From assembly GCA_030412805.1 (NCBI GenBank), contig JASJFJ010000001.1, positions 2,482,501 to 2,546,500 on the forward strand: a stretch of 64,000 nucleotides of DNA. The letters are read 5' to 3'. Made by a program: the position numbers and the translations under genes. The stretch comes from Westerdykella aurantiaca (taxonomy: Eukaryota > Ascomycota > Dothideomycetes > Pleosporales > Sporormiaceae). The notes beneath the pieces were generated by a model that saw only the letters and a list, made by a program, of their open reading frames with translations, was not told the DNA's origin and did not search any database. This document shows positions 55,676-64,000 of the stretch, in pieces. The stretch's first letter is position 1. Every line of letters begins with the position of its first letter.

Positions 55676-58600
55676 TTTGCAATAACTGTGCTATGGTGTC
55701 GATGAAGTGGCACGGTCAGGGTAGATATGTAGAACTGCAACAGCTGGGAGGGAGTAGTGTGGGGTAGGGTATCGAAGTGGTGGCTTGACCTCGGAGTCCG
55801 CGATCGATATCACTGAGGAGACAAGAGCTAATGCCAATAATTCGTCAAGCTTGGTCCAGAACGGAAAAGTCCTTCGGATATGCGCCGAGTAGCTGGCGGG
55901 AGTATCGATGACGATGGCCCGATCGATAGCCACACAAAGTATAATCCTAATCGACCATGGCTGAACTTGGCGGAGATGGCGACAGGAACAGGTAATCCAA
56001 AAAGCCTTTGAGGAAGCCGTAGATACCAAGGGAGATGCGGATAAAGTATGGCGGGACAGGCGGAGGGGCTCACCAGGCAGGTCCGAAGGTCATGCGGAGA
56101 AGGCTCGCTCCACTGGGACGAAAGAGGGGAGTGTGGTGTGCGACCGGCAAGAGATACAGCAGCCTCACGCCAAAGTAAACGAGAGGCGTCGTGATGGGGG
56201 GGTTCTTGCAGCTTATAGAGTCCAACAGCTTGGCGACTCGGCTTCTTCAGGTACCGGACTGTAGTGGAGGGGTGCAAGTTGCAGCCAGTGGGAGACTCCG
56301 AGGCTGAAATATCGGTGAGAGAGCAAGTGGATTGCCATCCATGGTGAGGTTTAATTTTACATGCCTTGGTTTGCACCCCGCCGTTAGAAGCAAGGTACAT
56401 CATCCATGATAGGCAGCTCGACCGCTTCTCGTCTGCGGTACCTGCAGGGGACATGCTCCACTTGCCGTGTCCGGGGCATCCCCTCCCAAGTTGCAACTTG
56501 CAACTTGCGACGACGTGGCGGCGTGCATTCAATTGCGTGAGCACAAGTCCGGATGAGACTGGCCAGCCTCCCACAGATAACACAATGGAGGAGCGCCTCC
56601 AAGCATGCTAATCGTCCGATTTGGCTTTACGTGAATCGGGATCATGGCGGGGACGGCACAGCACCACGGTGACTGCATCATGGCATTCTACAAACTGGCT
56701 GCTTCGTTTTATTGCCGTCGTTCGTGTGTCCGGCAGTCAAAGGAGGCATGATCAGCGAACTCCACGCTGTGGCTGCCCCAGACCGCGTGCAACTCGTTAC
56801 TCGAAGGATTCAGGAATGTCGGAATTTTTAGACAACGCCCCTGACACGATGTCGGAGGATGGATAGGATCAGCTCTGTTCGAAGCTCACCATATCGATAG
56901 CGGGATGGCGCCCTTTCAAGCACTGACCAATCCCCTCAGCGAAGAGCTTAGAGCGGGCTCTAGGGTCCATCCGCTTCAACCATCCTTGTGGCCCCTCTTC
57001 GGAGGAGGACCGTAACCGGTAGCGATAAGTTGTTCAGTAGGCGGGGCAAAGGAGGTTTGCTGTCAAGTTTTTGAGATGGCGGTGTTGGCAGAGTGTGGCA
57101 GACTTTTCCATCGTGTTGGGTTAAGCGCAAGGGGTTTGGCTGCTGAGATTCGCTCGCCACTCGGAGGATCCAGGTCTTATTCCACAGTACATACAAGGCT
57201 CATCAAAAGCCGAGAATTCCGGGTTTGTCCTCTTCCCCCACGACATCCTTGGATCCCAGACTGCAACACCTTTCTCATGCAGGTACCCAGAATTGGGTTC
57301 AAGAGCGGTGAAATGTTCCATATTTTCAAAGGTCCTATGGCCAGAAAGTGGCCACATCAGAGAGATGCTTGCTTTCTGGAACTGCGTGCTGGGAACTTGG
57401 TGGCTTGCTTTGACAACGCTACTCTGGTCCAATAGGACACAGACCTTTGCCATTGTGTGAATAACATCTTTTCGACGTACATATTATCAGACACCGGCGA
57501 CCCAGATCTGAATGTCATCCATGGGCGTAATCCTCATCTCCATTCCCTCGAGGACCTGGAATATCCCAGCGCCGCAAGTTGGCTTGGAAACCTCTGAAGA
57601 TTGAATTTGTAGCAAACCTCTCATGGATTTCTACGAGACTGGAAGCGCCTCTGGCGCCGACATTCCGATATTTCAAGGAACGATAGCAAGGTGGCAGTGG
57701 TGGTTAGTGTATGCGCGTCATCGACCTCGGTTCCTTTCGCAACTCGCAAAAAGCAATTTCAAATCCATCCACACTCGCCAGAGTGGATCGCGAGTCAGAG
57801 GCACGTTGAGCCTTGAGGTCTTGGGAGGAGGTCCATGTTGACCGTCCCGCATTTCCTGATCTCCAGAACCGTTCCGTAGCCGAAATTGTTTCCGGGATAT
57901 CCCCGCGCAAACTCAACAGGTCTTGAGATCGAAGCTTTGAATCTTTTCCTGAGACGCAAGGACTTCTCTCTATCTCAGACCGTCTGAGGATCGAATGTAC
58001 GACTGTATGATGTCGTACAAATCGTGAAGGATCGATGCTGTGGATTGCGCGACTGGGGTGCTGGGCTAATGAACGCCTCCCTGGATTTCTCCTCGCGGCT
58101 AAAATCGATAACTGCACGTGGACGTCGATCGTCTACGCCACTCAACCTTGGAACCCCTCCCCCTTTGAAATCTCTGGGCAGCTTGAACGAGCCTGAAGAC
58201 CGACATGAAACTTAACGCCGCGGGTCTTCGTCTCTTGATTTGATGCTCGCACAGAAAACACAGGCTGCGAATAATGATTGAGCGCGTTTGAGGTCCGGAG
58301 AATCACAATCATGTTGTCCCGCTTCATGTGGAATATTCAGGGCAGCACCAGACCGTCTGTGAGCCTTCGGAGATGAAGGTCGTTTTCTCTAAGGTGCAGG
58401 AAGCAAATCTTGGCTCCGACCAATCACATCATCCGGATTCGCGCTCTCCCATACGGTCATGACTACAATGTGGACTATCCAGCGAACTCCTTTGTTCTTC
58501 AAGCTATATTCCAACGGTCGAGACGTGGCATAGCCTTCGCCGTCACGGCCGAGAATTGGGGCATACAGGCCTTCCATCCATCTACCGTATTCAAGGTTGA

Positions 58601-60731
58601 AGAATGGTCACCTGAAGAACTCCGATCGGTGGTGCTGACCACCTTGTCATCCACCAACCCGCCCACACCCGAAATTCCAATAATATGCTACATCAAACGG
58701 AGCACCCTCTGGAATTTGCTCTCACGATGCTCGCCCACGGGTGACCGTTGGGCGCGATAACGCATGCGCAACCCTGCGTCATAATGGTGCCTACTCTTGA
58801 CAAGGCTCCCTCGTAAAACGGGCAAACGTGTTCATGAAAACATCCATGTGCGCTGCCATGTACCGATCCCAGTAGTTTCTCTGTAAGCGTACACGGACTT
58901 CGACTGCCGGCTGCACAAACATGGGAAAAGGAGGCAGCGTATACGTGCCCATGGTCTTATGACGAAGTCTGATGGTTTCCGGACGTCGGAAGGTTGCAAT
59001 GGATCTTAGGCGGATGATAAGACAGTGAACATGGACTATAGTTCTCTCTAAGGCCATATAGTGCCCAGTTAATAACTGAGCGGGGTATAGGAAGAACCGT
59101 CTCTCGGAATATACTCCCCGAGTCTATAAACCTGCTCATCTTCATCTAACAAGGATCGGTACCAACTGTTCATTCACTTCTATCGGGTCATGGTAATAAG
59201 TTGGCGACCCCCACTATAGCACAAGTTGAGTGTGGGGGCTGTCTTAATATCCGTCCATTATTCCGTACCACAATAGGCATAGAATTTGACGACACTGGGT
59301 AGATGTGAGCCCGTAAACTCGATGTTGCGGTCTCTCTCCCACCAGCCTAATGAGCGTCTCGCCATCATGTCGTACTTTTGCTCGGCTACTGTCGATGTTA
59401 CCGCTTGCGCCCAAAGTGTCGCAGGGAAAAAGACTCCAAGGCTCGAAGAAAAAATATGGCTGCTACCAGCAATTCGGAAGCCGCGATAACCGGTACATCC
59501 GCGAGAAGAGTCTCTCTGAGGTACTTGGACAGTGAGGTGTGCACCGAGAAGCCCCACTCTACATGTACTTAACATCCTTCTACAAGGCGAACAGTGACTA
59601 CCATCAAGATCCGCAGTCAAGCCCGTATAGAACTTGTTCATCTAATATAGGGGAAACCGATGCCACTCCCAACCTTTTGAAGGAAACAATATTTTATACT
59701 CCTTTCACTTCCTTTCGGTGTAGACTTACACATCACTACGAAAAGCCTCGAACATCAGTTTGTCCTTGGACCGTAACGTACCGTGAATAGATGCTTCCCT
59801 TCACGCATCATTCGAACCACTATTTGAATCCTTCAATAAGATCGTTTCGATAATGTGCCAAAGAAGCTAGATGTTGATAAGTACATCACGCCACAGCAAC
59901 GGGATCAAACCCAACTACCCTGCCTGGTTGATGTCTATCTTTCGTATTGGACACCACCGGAGTCTCCGCTCCCATGAGAATACTCCATTTGGCTTACAGG
60001 TGTGAAGAAAGCTGCGGCGGAATCTGGTGTGCGCCCCATGTAAATATCAACCCTTTTATCTGAACAGCTAATGGATCCGAAGTCAAGTCCCAATACTGTT
60101 GCACACCAACCATGCAGTCAGGAGATATGCAACAATCTCACTTGTTCCAGATCACAAACCTGCAGATTTTCCCTTTTTTTCCCTTCCTTTTTTGGAGTGT
60201 GATATGCGAGTTGCTACTGTTTCGGCCCTATTCCTAGCGAAGTTCCAATATAAGTCGGTTCACTAGCGACCCCGAACATAACCACGAAAAGAAATGGATC
60301 GGACACGTACTTTCTCCGTCGACCGACCGGAATTTCCGCAGTCGGCACTAGAATTCGCCGGACATGGAAATTGGTCGGCCATGTATTTTCGCCGGCCGCC
60401 GACTCCTCCCGCAAGATATTGTTTGTAATGTCGTGAGCATACAGTGTTTCAAACCCCTTCATCTATGTCGATTATGGGTGCTTTTACATAGGTAACGACT
60501 ATGTCTATTAGTGCCCGTCACTATCTGGGACCGCTCGCGAGGGGTATGTACACTCAATAGAGAATGCATATAGAGAACCCATTACAACATCAACATATTT
60601 CACTATCTTGGTAGAACAACGCTATCGTCGATGTGATGAGTTCGCCCGTTTATCTGGCTGTGGAATCTATTAGCGCTGATCAAGATATCCACGTCGGTAA
60701 CGATTCGAATGACGCCGCCCATGGAGTGCAT
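55676..60731. other. 5 kb gene-poor region
   Basis: This is the longest stretch without a supported gene. Frames of up to 251 codons on the minus strand (55828-56583) and 127 codons (59258-59641) lack domains and overlap other frames. I see no transposase, reverse transcriptase or terminal repeat. A short degenerate set of GAATT/TTCGCCGG motifs is at 60330-60400. Parts look more A/T-rich than the coding flanks. An old, decayed element or very fast-evolving genes could be hidden here. Confidence 0.5.
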
Positions 60732-62746
60732 CTACCGCACTTCAACCCTGACAATCGCCTCCCTCCCCTCGACCCAATTTCCGACCATTCTGGTTCCCGG
60801 AACTATCTCGACCTCCCGCATCACTTGCTGCTTTCCGCCTTTCTCTTCATCCTCAGAGTCCCCTTCGCTGCTGCTCTCCGATTCGGAATCCTCGCCCGTT
60901 TCAGTGGCGTGGGGCGCGTGCATCCAATCACCCGTTTCCCATATCAGCCTACATTTGATGGGAGGGAGACCAAAGTGCTTGCCCACTATCCCTAGGACCG
61001 TGTATGCAGTGCATGATCTCGGTATCTCCATGTCAAATCTTTTTTCTTCGAGCTCCGGCGAAAGTTGTTCCAGAAAATGTCTTGCACTTTCCCCCAGGTA
61101 GAAAGTAAATCGTATAAGCCGTGCAGCGAGCGAGTTTGGATTAACGGCAGTGGTAGCCCGATTGATGACCGGCTCACCGTATTCAGAACAGAGGTACGCA
61201 TAGCGGGGGTGAGAGGCCAGGATCAGGGATTCGAGATGCGGAGGTGAGAAGTTCAGCTCTCGGGCGATCAAAGAGAGATAGTAGGATTCCGCATTAAGTC
61301 TCTCCTTTGGCGTTATCGGGCTGTAGTTGAGCGAGTTGAGTTTTCCCAATCTCGCCAGTGTCAACATGTAGCCATCCTCTGCGCTGAGTGCTCTTCCATC
61401 TGCAGCTTGGAGAGATTGATATAGGGGGTTATGGGAGACACGAAGACCCGCCAGTCCAGGGAATACGGTTTCGAGCTTGTCGATGAAGGACCATGTTGAG
61501 ATATCATTGTAAGAGAGGTCGACTTCCGTTACTGTCGACGAGAAAATTGGTAGATCGGCTCCTGCGCTGACGACCTCTGTGATCTTGTTGGTTTTGAGTA
61601 CGAGCCTTTGCAGCTTTGGCAACCTTGTCAGAGGATGTATGTCAGAGAGCGAAGTGAATGCGTTCTCTTCCAGACTGAGATCAGTTATGGTGGTTGCCAA
61701 GAAGTGATTGCTAAGTGTGGAGTACATGTTGCTAGATGCAATGAATGTTGTGAGTTTGGCGAAAAGAGTCGTGATATCAGTGATCTGAGGGGTGGTTAAG
61801 ATTTAGAAGGATATATCGATCGCATAGCTACGTACCTGTTCCCATGAAAGCAGTGTGTTTGCTAGTCGCAGCGAAGTGATGTTCCCAAAAGCCTTCATGC
61901 ATCGTTTGCGTTCGGCTGGCGTTAAGCTGGTGTCTCGAAAGCGGTTGCTACTATAACATAGTCAGCATTGCGTCGCGGGTCAGTCTCTAAAGGGCTGGCA
62001 CACTCGACTCGCAAGCTTCTCAGCTTACCTAGCTGCTCACAGATCGAGGCAACTTCCCGCCATTCCTCGAAGAGATTTCGACTCAGATCGAGTTCAGTGA
62101 CTTTGGGGCAAGTGTCTGAGATGTCCGTAAGGTCGGCAGGCCATGCGTCACCGTCGCTATTATGACTTCTCGAGCTCAAACGAGCAATCGGCCGCCACAT
62201 GCGCGTGCCATCCAAGATAACGATACGTAGTTCTCGGAGGTCGGCAAGCTGTTTACGAATCTTGTCAAAGCCTACCTCTTCCACCTCTTTCCCACTAATT
62301 CGAATGGGCCGATGCTGTTGAGCGAGAGCATCCTTATTCGGATTTTCCTGCACGAAGACGATCTGCACATCAGGGTCCTCCTGATACTCGGAGGCATATT
62401 TTGCCTTCAAGGCTTCCACAAAGGAACGAGGTGGATCAGATTTGCGTGTTGGGCGTACAAATGATCCCGCTGTTGGATTCTCGCTGACGCCTAGGCGGTC
62501 AGCGCGAGATGTTCACCCCGCTCTTGATTTCGAGGCGAGCGAAGAAGTAGTGAACTGGTTCTCACATTCGAAGTATTTCACCCCTCCATGCTTCCCAGAA
62601 TGCTTCCCTCGGCTTGGTTCATCCCACTCCACACCGAGCCACTTCCCAGTTGTCCCTTTTACTTCTCCATGATACCTCACCGTGCAGAGTTGCCTGTCGA
62701 ACGAAAGCCTCTTCCCAACATAGAAAGTGTCATCCGTAACAGACAT
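60732..62746 (-). CDS. PAC2: Tubulin-folding cofactor E (TBCE; Pac2/Alp21)
   Basis: Exons 62566-62746, 62004-62490, 61836-61950 and 60732-61784 encode 611 residues. The N-terminal CAP-Gly domain has VGKRLSF, GKWLGVEWDEPSRGKHSG and GVKYFEC (about 10-61). The intron 62491-62565 joins YFEC to VSENPTAGSFVRP, the family linker. A leucine-rich repeat part follows (VTELDLSRNLFEEW, LRSLRVDSNRFRDTSL, ITDLSLEENAFTSL, LQRLVLKTNKI). The C-terminal domain is ubiquitin-like (SCTAYTVLGIVGKHFGL, IVPGTRMVGNWVEGREAIV) with an acidic insert SESESSSEGDSEDEE. TBCE binds alpha-tubulin and helps build the tubulin dimer. It starts divergently from SF3A2. Confidence 0.93.
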
Positions 62747-63067
62747 TGAGAAGAAAACTAAAACCGGAACCCGTGAGATTGATCAGAGCAGTTATAGGGT
62801 CGCATGTAGAATAGTGAATTGGAAAAGCATCATGTTGTCGGGGTTTGTGAAGTCTGGGGCGTGAAGAGTGAAGTTTGAGTGGTGCCTGAGTTGCACGTGA
62901 CCATAACCGACTAACAGGGCTAGCGCGGGTGGCATTAGCCGCATCTACTTCTCTGGAAACTAGCTTTCAACTGCAATTCATAACGCGCCTCCACATCTGC
63001 AACTGCAACAACAGTACTTTGCCTACGAGCCAAGTGGCATACACCATCTGAACTCTACGTACGCGAC
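62747..63067. promoter_or_regulatory. Divergent promoter, TBCE / SF3A2
   Basis: 321 nt between two divergent start codons of housekeeping genes. No distinct element assigned. Confidence 0.45.
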
Positions 63068-63827
63068 ATGGATTACCAGGCAAGTCTCCGTCCCATAATC
63101 TGCCTGTTGACCAGCTCTGTGCTAACTTCCTCAGAATCGAGCAGGATCCAAGTTCGGTGGCGGAGGTGTCGCGTCTACTTCTGCTACCAATGCCGATCGC
63201 CGCGAACGTCTTCGCAAGCTTGCCCTCGAGACCATCGACCTGGACAAGGACCCGTATTTCTTCAAGAATCATGTCGGCAATTTCGAGTGCAGGCTGTGCC
63301 TGACCGTCCATCAGAACGACGGCTCCTATCTGGCTCACACGCAGGGACGGAAGCACCAGACCAACTTGGCGCGCAGAGCGGCGAAGGAGCAAAAGGATGG
63401 GAAGCAGGACACTATCATCCCCGGGTTGCTCGCCGGTGTCCAAGTGCGGAAGAACGTCATCAAGATTGGCAGGCCGGGCTACCGAATCACCAAGATCCGC
63501 GACCCCGTCACGAGGCAGTACGGGCTGCTCTTCCAGTTCCAGTTCCCCGAGATCAACACCGACACGAAGCCCCGCGTTCGCTTCATGAGCGCCTACGAAC
63601 AGAAAGTGGAGGAGGCGGACCCCAACTATCAGTATGTGGTTGTCGCTGGGGAACCGTACGAAACCGTTGCGGTGAAGATCCAAGCCCGCGAAGTAGATAG
63701 AAGAGAGGGGAAATTCTGGACGTGGTTTGATGAGGACAACAAGACGTTTTGGGTGCAGCTTTTGTTCAAGACGGAGCGCGACGAGCGGTTCAGCGCTGTA
63801 CCCGGACTTTCTACGGGGCGCAGATGA
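63068..63827 (+). CDS. PRP11: Splicing factor 3A subunit 2 (Prp11/SF3A66)
   Basis: Exons 63068-63079 and 63135-63827 encode 234 residues. The first exon is just MDYQ; the conserved MDYQNRAGSKFGGGG needs a splice at CAG|GCAAGT, so the intron 63080-63134 starts with GC rather than GT. The acceptor is CTCAG. The matrin-type zinc finger is FECRLCLTVHQNDGSYLAHT (C-x2-C..H-x5-H continuing to GRKHQ). The C-terminal part (PGYRITKIRDP, LLFQFQFPEI, EGKFWTWFDEDNKTFWVQL) is very conserved and interacts with SF3A1/SF3A3 in U2 snRNP. The short length without the animal Pro-rich tail is normal in fungi. Confidence 0.95.
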
Positions 63828-64000
63828 ACAAACAGATATCCGGGCGACGGGGCCCGCCTTTCTGGGCACGATATACGAGTTCTGCTTCCTTCAACATCGG
63901 AGAGCACTATGGTTGTTTAAGCAATGTACTGACCGATGCAGGAAGAGTGAAAACGTCATTAAGAATGTCGAGGATGATGCTCGATGCATTCTCCCACATT
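63828..64000. other. Right edge, 3' UTR of SF3A2
   Basis: The last 173 nt; nothing recognised beyond the likely terminator region. Confidence 0.4.

Noticed and set aside
55828..56583. 251-codon minus frame
   Set aside because: No similarity and odd composition; not supported as a gene.
57121..57453. 110-codon minus frame with PCMYCGIRPG
   Set aside because: A lone C-x2-C is not enough; no neighbours or splice support.
58410..58760. 116-codon + frame reading FVLQAIFQRSRRGIAFAV
   Set aside because: Starts from TTG, no ATG or domain; could be a relic exon but cannot be supported.
1..64000. tRNA or rRNA genes
   Set aside because: No cloverleaf or rRNA core sequence recognised by eye on either strand.

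Overview
This 64 kb window comes from a filamentous ascomycete (Pezizomycotina); I lean towards Dothideomycetes, but nothing here proves the class. The evidence is a set of ordinary eukaryotic genes on both strands, mostly single genes with short introns (about 48 to 120 nt, GT..AG with CTAAC/CTGAC-type branch points), no operons, and proteins typical of moulds: Ssd1, Sld3, Apq12, an Rds1-like ferritin-fold protein, a GPI-anchored protein and an OTT_1508-type deaminase candidate. I joined exons by hand, using codon phase and family similarity.

Layout. 1-443: truncated Rds1-like gene. 2060-6304: SSD1. 8065-9768: GLE1. 10019-10671: cyclic-nucleotide phosphodiesterase (CPDase). 11090-13042: patatin-like lipase homologue with Ala where the nucleophilic Ser should be. 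14112-17371: long coiled-coil protein. 18787-19610: VPS37 (ESCRT-I). 20121-20889: mitochondrial membrane protein of unknown function. 21217-22239: methyltransferase. 23262-24198: glutathione S-transferase. 24303-24845: Nudix hydrolase. 25314-26411: aldo-keto reductase. 26965-28268: CK2 regulatory subunit. 28846-36410: a giant, low-complexity, tryptophan-glycine-repeat protein of about 2,436 residues. 38938-41532: Ser-rich unknown. 42587-45388: SLD3. 45779-48436: two accessory genes (a possible F-box-like protein and the deaminase candidate). 48939-49778: GPI-anchored protein, followed by a frameshifted relative type at 50083-50627. 51376-51922: APQ12. 53249-54246: a small spliced transcript whose long first intron carries two near-identical 117-nt structured elements. 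55010-55675: single-pass membrane protein. 55676-60731: a gene-poor 5 kb stretch. 60732-62746: tubulin cofactor E. 63068-63827: SF3A2/Prp11.

The genes do not form one pathway. Several belong to RNA and nuclear envelope biology (Ssd1, Gle1, Apq12, SF3A2). The segment most unlike housekeeping sequence is 45.7-60.7 kb. The two most unusual items are the WG-repeat giant protein and the duplicated intronic RNA-like element at 53429-53715.
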